Positions 36,131-48,200 of a stretch of 64,000 nt of DNA are shown piece by piece. Source of the stretch: Monarcha castaneiventris obscurior (taxonomy: Eukaryota; Chordata; Aves; Passeriformes; Monarchidae); the NCBI GenBank assembly GCA_026261815.1, contig JAMPIT010000417.1, forward strand, positions 5,055,501 through 5,119,500, in the 5' to 3' direction. Position numbers and translations under genes: made by a program. The first letter of the stretch is position 1; every line of letters begins with the position of its first letter. The notes under the pieces are model-generated. The model did no database searches. It was given only the letters and a program-made list of their open reading frames with translations, and was not told where the DNA came from.

Positions 36131-36158
36131 AATAAAATCTGATTCCCTTTATAATAAA
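36131..36158 (+). terminator. EMP1: Distal paired polyadenylation signals of EMP1
   Basis: Two AATAAA hexamers (36131-36136 and 36153-36158) sit 22 nt apart and are followed by a T-rich downstream element at about 36160-36180. This is the strongest polyadenylation context after the EMP1 stop codon and the likely main 3' end. Confidence 0.7.
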
Positions 36159-36852
36159 GAGTTTTTCTCTTTTTTTTTTTAATTAGTGTTTCAGATATTT
36201 GTTAGCAGAAGTATTTGCTGTTCTCACTGAATCACAGCCCACCCTTTTAAGACAATGCAGAACTACCATGTTCAGTTGCATGCCAGTATGAGATTTCCTG
36301 TTCTGGAGGGAGGGAGGAAGCAGAACAACTCTCAGAGCTCCTGTTTCAGGCTGCCTGCAAGCTCAGGCAGACAGTGTGAGCAGTGGTATCACTCAGTCTC
36401 AGCGCCAGGCTTTGCTTCACACCCAGGAAAGCTGGAAACATACTTTCTCACTCTAGCAGGATCTCATCTGTCCGAAAGCAAAATCACCTAGGTGTTTGTC
36501 TGGGTCTCACGAGTTGGTATAGCTGTTGCCTCTTTAGTGTTGTCTGGCCAAACACTTCTGCAGTTGTAGAGCTTGAGCAAAGAGTCCAAATCCCAGGACA
36601 CTGGCAGATCTCAGAAAACTTGGGGCACAATCCTGTAAGCTGTGAGGTGAGGTAAGATCTAGCAAGAATCAGCTGGGTAGGAAATTTTCCTTTATCAATT
36701 AATCTACCTCAGAGAGAGTGCTAATTGAGGGTAGAACACAAATCCTTAGTAGCTGAAGTTTTACCAGAGGGGAACCTCTTTCAGCAGGATGTGGGAAGGG
36801 CTCACAGTGTGTCACAGGTGGACAGTTGTCTTGGTCTCAGGAGATCCCAGGA

Positions 36853-37020
36853 GTCATACAATTATAGGATATGCTGAATTGGAAGGAACCAATCAGGATC
36901 TTCAAGTCCAACTCCTGGCCCTGCACAGGTCATTCCAAGGATCACACCATGTGCCTGAGAGTACTATCCAAATGCTTCTTGAACTCTGCCAGGCCTGGTG
37001 CTATGAGCACTGCTTAATGC
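36853..37020 (-). mobile_element. CR1 LINE 3' fragment
   Basis: The stretch 'ctcctggccctgcacagg', 'atcacaccatgtgcctgaga' and 'aatgcttcttgaactctgcc' parallels the first 150 bp of the CR1 at 58464, in the same antisense orientation. It begins with a decayed terminal motif (catacaattataggat). It lies about 700 bp past the EMP1 poly(A) site. Confidence 0.85.
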
Positions 37021-40000
37021 TGTGGCCACTGAATCCTGCTGTTCCTCATCCTCCTGGCACTCCTAGAAGTGCAGGGTAACCAAAGACCATTTGGCCACTG
37101 TGGACAAGGCTGACAGGTGAGACATGAGCCACCCACTGAGGTGGGAATACTGAGGGAAGCTAGCCAGTGAGCCTTGCAGGAGCACACCCACTGCTAGGCT
37201 GGGATGTGTGTCCTGTTTCTAGCAGGGTGTGACAGTATGGTCCCTCACAGGATGACAAGGCAATGCCAGCTTTGCTGGGATGACCAGGACAGGTCATAGG
37301 CAACGGCCTCAGTTTTTGAACAGCAGTCTCCAACAGCATTTGTGTCACCACAAACTGTTGTCATTGATAGCTTAGATAGGATATGAAGGCTACTGGACAC
37401 TCTGGGTAGCTTGGTTTGCCTGAAAAAATCACTTGGGCTACTAAAAGGTCAGTACCCTAATCTATAGGTGGAAAAAGTCACTGAGTCCCCTGGCATCTGA
37501 CAAACCTAGTTATCCCTGAAGTAGAATTAATTCCAAATGAAAGAGTCTTTGCTCTACACCCGGTAGCTCCTGCCACCATCTTCTGAATCCTGTTACATGA
37601 GGGGCCTGCAGGCATGAAATTAATTTGCCACCACCAAGACAGAACGCATCAAACAGAAAAGCAGATACCAACAAATATGGATCAATTACAAAACATAAGG
37701 AAGGAGAAAAGGATAGGAGCAAATAGCTCTATTGGTTGTGTCGTATGACAGATGTTTGCTCAAAAATCATCTTCAACACAACCTGAAGTTATACTGAGCC
37801 AGTGCCACATGGATTGTGAGACATAGTCATGTCTCTGCAAGAGACTTGCTCTCTGCAAGAGCCATTACAGGGATTTCAGAGATCAAGCTTCACAAGGCCC
37901 AGGACCGCAGCTGACTCCAGTATTTCACAGCAGAGTCCTTGGACTTGGAAGAGTAGCCTTTGAAAGAGGAGAAACAGCGGATAAATTCCTATGCCTGAGG
38001 TCCAACTGCAGAGCAAAAGGATTCCCCCTCCCTGGTTCTTTTCTGCAGATCACTGGAAGGAGAAAGGTGTTTTACACAAACAGCTGACTAATTCAGGACA
38101 TTTGACTTCAGTAAATCAGCTGCAGACAGTGCTAAAAATGAGGGAGAGCCAAGGAGGCAAGAGCTTCTTGGACAAGAGACATTCTTGCTCTGACCAGAAA
38201 GTCATGCTATGTATAAGCTGGGAAGAAGTAGTCCACTAACTGGTTGCATTAAGGGGTCTGAAATTATCTGTACATATTCATGGGTGTGCTGCAAAAGCTG
38301 CTGCAGACACCTTAGGGGAGAGCCCTGCTCTGTGAATGGCATAAGCCCAAACCAGCCAAGCAAAGTAAGTGACTCCTGGCCTGATCAAAGGGTGATGACA
38401 GCACTGTGAACACAAAGGCAGCAGCACCTGCTGCATTTACAGAATGTGGCTGACTGCCAGCACACCCAAAGCAGAAGAATGGCTTGATTCCCTTGCAGCA
38501 AAGACAACAGAAAAACCAAACCACCACCACCAATAACAAAATAAAAAAAAAAACCCAAAACCAGACAAAACTAAATAAAGACCAAGTGTGCAAGGAATGA
38601 GGAGCTCATGAGAGGTATCAAAGATGATGCCAGGAGTAGTGTAAAAGATTACAGGTTGCTCCCGGCATTAGAATAACTCTTCACAGCTGACACCCTGGGT
38701 GCAGCTAGCCCAGGAATCTTTTAACAGAGGAAAGTAAGGTGAAATCAACATGACGTATTATCCCACTCAAAATATATCCAGTCCAAAGGGCAGCCTAGAA
38801 ATGTATGCTGTGGTTGTACTAGTTGTAATTAGAAGGCTGCCTAAACTTGTGATTATTTATATTTGCAGCTCTGCCTGCTCAGATAATAAGAGCAGTCAGG
38901 GTACCAGTTGATTGTTGGAGGAACTGGGGAGGAATATTAATCGCAGACCCTCTGTTCCCGCACCGCACAGTTGGTGAGGCACATCACTGCAGGCAGCTCA
39001 GCTCTCCCAACATTGTCAGCACCACAGTATTGAATTAGATACACTGTGATCTGATGCGTGATGACAAATCTCATGTTGCACAATTCACTCAAAGTATGTG
39101 GGTATCTGGTATAAATATACACCTTGTCATCTGTTACAGTGCTTAGGAAACCTGATTGCCTTTCTGCTCAGCCTAGCATGGAAGGCTGTAGCTGGCAGCC
39201 TTCCTATGTTCCACCTCTCTCAGGCTTCTCATGTGAACCAGGTTAGCCAGAGACCAGAGGGGTCAATCCATAGCAGATGCCTCAAGGCAAATACAGAAAG
39301 CATGCTCCTCAGCAGAGATTTACAAGAAGCCAAGATTCTTCAACTGATCTCTCAGGCTAATTTCAGTATCAGGGTTTGGATGACAGAGCTGGATCTAGCT
39401 AAGGGAAGAGGAAGAGGCAGTGCTGTGGAGCTCTGTCTATGTGAATATGGTAACTCTCATACAGATGACCTGGAGAACATAACACAGTCAGAGGTGCTAA
39501 GAAGGGGGCTTTGGGGATGCTCCTGTATCTGTCAACCTTCCAGATAAGTGTGCAGGTAGACAGAAGCCCAGCTTTTGGAGTTCACAGATGGATGGGACTT
39601 TTTATGCAGAGTTTTGTGGAGCATCATAGATTATTTCTTTCTCTGGAAGCAACTACCAGAATAAAAGGTTCATTTCATTGATGTGCTCATTGCAGAACTT
39701 TTTTGGGCCTTGCTCTGAAGAAAACATGGAGCTGGAGTAGCTGAACTGTAATTTGGTGAGTAAGAGCACTTCCTAGGGCTTTGGGAGGATGGGGGAATGT
39801 ATGGTTGTGAGACACAGGAGTATCAACTGAACTTGATACTCAACTTGACTTGAGGCACTGTCTTGTTATCATAACCCAGAAACTCTAAATGCACACGCCA
39901 GGGCTGCTTAGCCAAGAAAGCAAAGGGTACTGCTGTGGGCATGGCCTGTGAGGGGTGGGGTCAGCATGTGGCAGAGGGGGGCTGTGAAAGAGGCTTCCGT

Positions 40001-41757
40001 GTGCTTCTCACACTGCAGCCATGGAAGGTTTCCCCCATGCTCCTGGGTAATGCAGGACTCCCTGGGAACTGCTGCCAGCCCATGAGTCCTAATGGTGTCC
40101 CTGAAAGCTGAGTCTGCTCAGCATTTTGGAGGTACATTTAGCAGCTCACAGGACTGGTTCCAAAGTTCTCACCATTTTCGTTTACAGACTTGGAGAAGTA
40201 AAAGACAATATCAACACAGCTGGTGCATATTTTTAGGGGGTTCTGTTTCTAAGTGGCATTAGAAGCAGGAGATGCTTCATGTGCATCACACAGAGAATGA
40301 TCCACTATGTGGTACAACAAGCAGCTTTGTGGCAAAGAAACCAGAACCCCGGCCCTTTGCATCCTAGCTCTGGAAAAGACTTGCAGGCTCTGCAAGAGAG
40401 CCAGGAGTGAGGAGGGGATACAGAGATCAAAGGCAGAGATTAAGTACTCAGGATCACCCCTGGGTAGACTGGCAGTGATCATATGCCATGAAGGAATGGG
40501 GCAGTAAAAGGAGTGGGATATCAAATTTAGGGACAGGAGGGAGAATGAGATGAACAGGAAGAACAAACACTGGAAGATGAAAACCATCACCGCACTGGTG
40601 GGTTGGGGAGGACAAGCAGTTTAGTGGGGAGCTGTGTGGAGTTTGGGACACCCGAGACCCACTGCAGTCTTCTCCCAAGCAGTCAGACCATCATCAGTCA
40701 GTGGGCTTGCTTCCCCAAGGCAGTACCACAGGCTCACGCTCACGGTTCTGCCAAAAACCGTGGTGTACTATTGTAAGCCATCCAGCACCGATGGATGGAC
40801 CCAGACATGCCCTCTCAGCCCACGGGCGGCTGAAGGCCCTGGTCCCCTGTGTTGTCACTAGAGGTCAGTGCAAGCCCAGCAAATACCTCTGCTAAATTTA
40901 TGTTCCTATGTGGCATGGGCATCCCCGGGCAGGGACAGTGCTGATTTATCACGGTATAATTCAGAAACGGGAGCATGCCCCAGCCCCACTCGGCGGCCCT
41001 CAGATGGGCTCCCTGCTGGCCTGTGGCATGCCCTGAAAAAGAATTTTGCAGCATCTTGACCCACATAAGAGGTGACATCATGGGAGTGTTTCTTGCCAAT
41101 AAGAAACCTACAGGGCAAATGGAAATGGAGGAAGAAACTCTATGGTGGAATCAGCAAAAATTTTTGAATCACCAGGCCAGAACAGGTGACCATGGCTCGA
41201 TTCCCTTTGGCCACTGAGAGCTCTTTTGGGCTCCGAGAGGTAAACGGGTTTGCCCTTTTCTCCTACAGTTAATGCTAACCCCTCTGCTGCAAACAGGCAG
41301 AGAAACTGAGGCAAAGAAATAACATCAACCTGGGGGAAGCAGACTGGAAGCAGAGAATGGAGGAGGTGATGGGATGGCCTGCAGATGAAAAGACTTCAGA
41401 GCTTTAGGACCTCCACAGTTCCTGTTTCAGGGGGGCACCACTTCTAGCTGACTCCCATTCACTTCCAGTGGATCTTAAGAAAACAGGGTCTTTCTCAGTT
41501 TCGCAAAGAGCAAGCCTTAGGTTCCTAAAGACTGATTGCAGCACCTCAGTAGCTAAACCTGTATTAAGGCAATCAGCTTTCAGGGGTATGGTTTTAATTC
41601 TGATGAGCTGCCAGTGAAATCTGTGGAAGCTGCAGAGGCTCGCCAAGGTCCATCAGTTTAAGTACCTCGTTTCAAACACCCAAGACAGAAAAATTGGACA
41701 CAGGCACCCAGGAGACACCTTGAAACCCTGCAACAGGGAGACAAAGAGAAGTCTCTA

Positions 41758-41779
41758 TTTTTTTTTTTTTTTTTTTTTT
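41758..41779. repeat. 22-T homopolymer run
   Basis: An uninterrupted run of T with no SINE or LINE body recognised on its 3' side. Similar runs are T22 at 21312-21333, A18 at 59899-59916 and A16 at 26112-26127. Confidence 0.9.
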
Positions 41780-44700
41780 GCCATGTGTCTACCAGAAGAT
41801 TTGCAATGACCTTGATGCAATAAGGGCAAAGTTTGTATTTGCAGTGCAGTAAATCCAGTGGTCCCTGTTGTATAATTGCTTGCCTGTAGAGAAGCATGAC
41901 TATAATACATATCACAATGCCACTTAGGCCAACACAAATGCTATAGATAAAAGTACTACTTGCTCAGAGAATCCACAATCAGGAAAATGAGCCCATTCTT
42001 AACTTTTTGCCAATTTCAACTGTGTTGCGCACGTATCCAAATATCAGCAAAGCTTTTGTGCCATAGTAGAGTCAGATCTATTTGGAACTCAAGTGGAAAA
42101 CTCTACACAGCCCTGCTTGTGTCATGCCAGATGGAGCTAAGAGAATAAATCCATGTGCCTACGTTGTAAATTTACTCTTTTCCCCAGAATCACTGATTTG
42201 AGTGGGATTCAAGTAAAATGGAGCTCTTCTTTCATCATCTCACAGCTCTCTCTGTGAGAAGGTGCAATGGATGGGAAGCCACAGACTCTGAGCCCGTGTT
42301 TCTCCTCTCCTTCACTGTCTGGAATTCCTGTTTATAACAGTATTCTTCATATGCATGGATTTACCTCAACTTTCATGGTTCCACATCACGAAAGCATGGC
42401 TGCAAAGTCATCTCCAGCAGGTCAGGAAAGACAGATTTCTAGTATGAGAGAGAGAAATGATACTACCTCTGCTTTCTGGGTCTATGAAAACCTTATGTCT
42501 GATGGTTTCCAACAAGCAAAACAAGGCTACTGTGTAAATTCCAAGACATATGTAGACTATGTAGACTTTCAAGACAGCCAGACTAGCAGGCACAAAATAG
42601 GCACCACTTGACATTATTTAAACAAAAGCACCCTTCTCCCAGTCTAATCCCCAGCCCTTCCAGGGGTGGGCTGACTCACACATGCTTTGTCACACCCCCA
42701 CCACACTGCTTCCCTGGGGACTGCATTCTTCTTGCTTCTCAGTGCTGCCACCTTCCAGAGCTCCCACTGGTATTCAAAGGGCAAAAGTCCCGCTTTAATG
42801 CTCAAAGCCATCAGCAATTATCTTGCATCACGTTTGCCACTTTTCTCTGTCACGTGCACTCTTAGCTCCCACCAGTGTTGAAAGCTTCCAACAGCCCTTG
42901 CCTTTTCAAAGAGCACTGCAGACAGCCATTTACACTTCAAATAGACATTAAAATGAAGCCACCTGCACGCCTTCCAGTTCCCGAACTGCAGAGCAGAGCA
43001 ATGGATAATGGAAGTGTACCAACACTTCAACAGTTTCCACTAGCAACTGCTGCAGAATAGCTTGATACCAACTTCAAATATGGACAGGAAATGGCTTTTG
43101 ATATCAAATATAAGTTTCCACCCCACAAGAGTCTCTAAAAATAAACATTTTGTTCCTACCCATCCTTGATTTGATACCAAATGGATGGTGGAAAGGGAGC
43201 AGCCTCTAGAAACAGAAATAATAGTAGAGGTACAGTTTTAATTAACTGATCCTATATGCTTCCCCTTTCTACTGGACCCCTGCCTCATTCAGCACACAGA
43301 AGTGCTCTGTGGATGAGGCGATCCTCGTTATTCACTCTTGCTGCCGTATTTATCTGCACACGGAACTCTGCTTCCCTTCTGGGCTTTTCAATTCGCCTCG
43401 TTATTATCACCATCAAGCCATTCCCAAACTCAAAAGGACTTTTGTCTTCCAGTCACCCCTACAAAACCAAACCATTATCACAGATATTTTAGAAACGAGG
43501 GAATTGATTCATAGGCAGATCACAGCTAAAAATCAGCAATGCTGACCATTAATTTTGGCCACCACAGTGGCCTCCAGAAACAAAATAGTTCATGGCCACT
43601 GCTGAAAAGTTGGGGGGGTGTGATGTCCTCAGCATCACATTCAGAGTTGATGGTAAAGGCAGAGAGAGCAGACTGTATTTCTACAACCCACTGAAATGTT
43701 CTCAGTACAGCCAGATGTATTCGTCTTCTTGCCTGCATAAGGAGGCTGAAGGAAGATTGCATGCCTCTCCTTAAGCCACCAGTCACCTCGGGTCCAGATT
43801 CCCAATCTGAGGTGAGAGGTGAGGAAACCTCTCACCAATGTAAACCCTCTGGTTGGGTAACACAAGAACACAAAGACGAATGTCAAAAGGATCAATTAAT
43901 CTTAGGTACCTCTGTCAAGACACCAATAGCCCATGTATACAAATCTCTATGCGCTCAAAGCACAGCTCCCACAGGTTTCAGCTGCAGTGAGTTCTGCAAA
44001 GCAGACCCCAAGGGCTGCCTTCAGCCCCTTTCCTTCCCTGCAATAAGTCATGTCTGCATAGATCTGCTTTAAACAATTGAGCACAAGCTCTGTCTTGGCT
44101 AAGGACCAAGTGCTGCACATTTGCATCCCAACTTTACGCCTTCTTGAGCATTGAGCCCATCCAGATGGCAGGGTGTATTCGAGGCTTAATGATCTGCTTT
44201 CCCTCCCTCCAGTATGGGCACAATAAATCACTGGCAAATCTTCCTGATGGTCTTTTAGAGGGAAGACAGATCAAACACATACAGTGAGTTTCAAAATATC
44301 AAGTCCTCGGGAAAATTATGGTCTGCAACATTGGTGCAGAGCATGGATTCAACTGGATGACTTAAAATGCCTGCAAGTAAGCCTTCCCTGCCAATCCATC
44401 CTTCCCAAGTCCCCATGCCCTGCACAAACAGAAGCTAGAGTCTAGTCTGTTTGAAAATTGGATGCTGCTCACCACAGAGGCTGCTGGAGACCTGGCTTTC
44501 AGGGCAGAATTTTACACACCCAAGTAATGACCAGGAGACGTATGTCCTCATGATGTGAGACCCAGATGCATCTTCTGCCTACAGAGCATGGTGCAGGACA
44601 CAGGGATCTGTTTACCAGACCAGACCTCAAACACCAGAGAGAGGTCCTAAGATATCATTATATGTGGCTCCATTAAAAGCTTTTCTTGTTTGATGAGAGG

Positions 44701-45213
44701 GTAAAGTGGCACATACAAACTTAATCTCAGCAAATGGCCACAGTAATCTGACTGCCCCCCACAACATCACACAGAAAGTTGTGGCAGATGTAGGAGTTCC
44801 TCTAAATTGTCCTGACAGCATTAAACAGCCTTAATGTGGAGGTACTTCTGTGTCCAGCCTGGGCACGTCCACCTCATCCTCTTCACTAAGAAAAGGCTTT
44901 GCCCTTTGCAGTACTTACTGCCACTGAGCTCTGACCTCTCCTAAAGCTGCTTCCACTCTGCCTGATGAGTGAGGTTATGTGTTGAAGCACCATGTGCTCT
45001 TGTATTTAAAGATCAGTGAATTGTTTGGGATGCCAAAGCAATAATTCAGTTTCACACCAAACTTTATTGTGACATTTCCTGGGTAATCAAGACTTTTTAT
45101 CATCAAAAGACTGTTTTCCAGTGTGTAAAGTAGGCTTTGAAGAAGAAATTCCCTGCTCTGGAGTTCACTATGTTTCTGGCCACTTAACTGGATCTGACAA
45201 CTTAATTTGTATG

Positions 45214-45245
45214 CCTTAAGATAACCATCTTAAGTTATCTTAAGG
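45214..45245. repeat. Perfect 12-bp inverted repeat
   Basis: Arms ccttaagataac (45214-45225) and gttatcttaagg (45234-45245) flank an 8-nt spacer (catcttaa) that itself repeats part of the arm. Confidence 0.95.
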
Positions 45246-48200
45246 TAACTACTTGCTACTTACTACTTGCATCGTAGTAAGCATCAAGTATAGCTTACAT
45301 GTAGTATCCTCCACAAAATATAGATTTATCCACATGTGCATTCAAAAAAAAAGTCAGTGCTGTTTCTCAAAGAATATGGGAGCAAAGGCCAGGGGCCAGT
45401 GAAATAATTTTCAGCTTTTAAGTGACAGACAATGGAAGTGATCCAGTCTTTCATCTCCTAATCTACTGGCAGATTGGCCAGGATTTGGATGCTAATGAAG
45501 AGATTCAGTACATGGGCCTGGTTTCAATTAATAAGCATGTGTCCATATGGCTCTGTGTGTGTATGTGTTTATACTGAGTGTTCTTTCCTGTTAATGGGCG
45601 TTACATAAGTACAGGCATGCATGTGTGTGCCTGTGAAGACAGGTTCAGAGCTAGTTCAAAAATGCCTAGCAGCACAGGCAAAATTTAGTGCTGACAACCA
45701 GAACAAAAGGTTTCTTCCCTGGCAGGAAATCAGACTCACATGGCAGCAGTGACAGCACCAAACACGATATGCTGACCATACAGGATCTGCCACTCTGTTG
45801 GGGCTGATACTGGGACAAACTCACCCAGGGAGACAGAAGGACCAAACACAACCAAACCTGCTCCTGGCAGACACACCAGCCAGGCTGACCTGCTCCGTCT
45901 GCCACGCAAGGAGGCTGAGACTCACAGTGCCTACTGCTTTAAGTGGATGGTACCAGTCTCTCCTGGCAGTGACAGATCCTGCTGTTCTGCTACCCTGGAC
46001 AGCCTGACTCCCAAGGAAATGTCCTGCTCTGCCCCTGCCTGCAGCTGGCCCACCTGCATGCATGTCAGACCACACACATGCTTCAGATTTGTCAGTAAAC
46101 CACGTCTGTGTGTCTTGCCACAGCACTTCCTCCTCCTTTATCTTTTTTTCAAAAAACAGTGTAGTTGTCAGATCAGTAGCTGTTGATGGGTAGAAGGAGG
46201 AAGAGGCAAATGAGACAAAATACTTTGTACATGATAGGACATTCATACCCAGCAATTTTAAAACAATTTGTGCATCCTTAAGCTTAATTTAATTCTTTAT
46301 CTCCCCCATACCATCTCAGTTTTTTAAGTTAGAATTGTTTCTGAAAATGATAGGCTAATTCAAAATTATGATGTACTAATGAGGTTGATGGTGACCATAC
46401 AGGACCACAGACTCTGATAAGGTACTTACCTGTTATTTTAGGGTTATCTTGACTTTTCAGGTCTACATTTCTTTCCCAGGATGCACTAATTTTGCATTGT
46501 TCTAGCTAATGCTTACTTTAAGCTGGCACATACTCATACCTGTTATTATCAGTGTTTTAAGTACTCCTTCAAGCTCTTACCTCATGTTATTTCCAACAGC
46601 CACATGCACAGGGCTCAGGACCTGACAGTCCTGGCTTATCTGTGGATTCTAAAGAGCAAGACAGTGGCCTGATATCACCAGCTATTTACCAAAGAGGGTA
46701 TTAGGACAAGATATGCCACAGGATCCAGCTGAGTTCAGGGGTGGCTCAACTGCTTGGAAATAAACCTGGGCCCAGAGATGCTAACCAGCTGTGGTTAGCT
46801 ATGTGCAAGATGTTCATCCTTGCCCTGCCAGTGCAGCCATTGACTAGCCCACTTTTAATTCTAACCCTCCCTGCAGTAGATTTAACCAGTTTTCTAGCAC
46901 CAGTTTTTAGCACTATGGATAAGCCATTTGCTCCTGCCAATGCCAGCCCTTCTCCATCCTGGGTGCAGCTGCAATATGAGCACTTCAGCATGTGCTGCTC
47001 AAAACCATAGCCTTAGCTGTCACTCATCCTCATCTGCAGCACATTGAACCATTTTAGACCTTTTATAAGTGGAGACATTCTTCACCTTCTACGCTGAACG
47101 ATTATTTTGGTGCCTTCTTCCAAAGCAGAGAAAGCCACAAAGGAATCCACAACCAAATGCTTACTCCAGATTTTTTTTTACACAAGCACTTGCAAGTATC
47201 TGAGTGCCTCAGAAATATTCTCTGCACCTTGCGTTAATTTTCCTGCCCAACTCCACGCCCACTTCATTTCCCCATGCTTAAATATACCTTGTATTATTAT
47301 TTTCCCCTCACAATAACTCTAATTGTATAATTCACCTCTCAACCCCCAACCAGTGCTCAAACACAGCTTTAAGAGTTTTCGTAAATCACAGTCTAGAGTA
47401 TCCTGCAGTGCAATGACAGAGCTAAGTACGAACATAAGCTTTTCAGGAACTTAACTGGTGTCTGAGAATGGCTTTACCCTGCCACAACACAACCCCCAGA
47501 AGCTTTTTTGAGGCCAAACCTCAACACCACGACCTTCACTGAACTGAAGAGCCTACTCTGAGGACTCCCAACTGGATGTAATGAAAAGCAAGGGTTCTCA
47601 AGGGTCTCAGAGCCTTCTAGGACCCGCAGGGCACATGTAGTCCAGTTGACTCAAGAATCAAGGCACTGCCTGGAGACTCTCAATCCACCAACAAGTCTTC
47701 CAGAGCCAGCATCTCCATTCTCTCAGCCTCTGTGCATAATGTGACTGTTCAAGCCCTCACAGTACAAGCAAGTCACTCAGCTGTCTCTCCTGTGAGAGCA
47801 TGGTGCCTTGAGGAAAAGCAGTCAGCAAAGTCCTCAAGACAGCTTGGCAAAGGGGCAACTGCCCAATCCTGTGCACTCCTCTTCTTTCACACTGTGAGTC
47901 ACACCGATGAGGAAGTTGCTGACAGGATGAGTTAATTGACCAAGCCTATACAGATAAAGGTGACCAATTCCCATCTCCTCCCCAGGAATCTGCAAGTGAT
48001 CAAGAAAAGTGCCTTCAGGAGGAGCACTTTTCTCAGAGGCAAGGGACTTGGGAGGCACCCAGGAGGGAGACTATTTCAGTGGTTGTGGGAGGTCATGGGG
48101 CTGAAGGGAGACAAGCCTACCAAGGGAGAAAAGGGCAGGAAAACAGTAGATGTCCAGCCGCTCACTCTGCAAAAGAAAACTGTTGTTTGACAACTTCTTT

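Larger units (their letters stand above)
34632..36175 (+). other. EMP1: EMP1 3' UTR
   Basis: After the TAA at 34629-34631 the transcript probably continues about 1.5 kb to the paired AATAAA signals at 36131 and 36153, followed by a T-rich tract at 36160-36180. The UTR contains a TA-rich stretch (35079-35101), a first AATAAA (35187), a GA dinucleotide run (35287-35306) and a MIR-like SINE relic (about 35620-35790). Its last 170 bases are AT-rich with several ATTT-type elements. The end is inferred from signals only; the shorter isoform would end near 35210. Confidence 0.7.
36176..45213. other. Downstream non-coding stretch
   Basis: Contains the CR1 fragment at 36853-37020, an A-rich low-complexity tract (38510-38580) and the T22 run at 41758. 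No exon or RNA gene is recognised. The 149-codon frame at 39098-39547 is treated as chance. Confidence 0.55.

Noticed and set aside
39098..39547. 149-codon + strand frame
   Set aside because: No family similarity or transcript signals.
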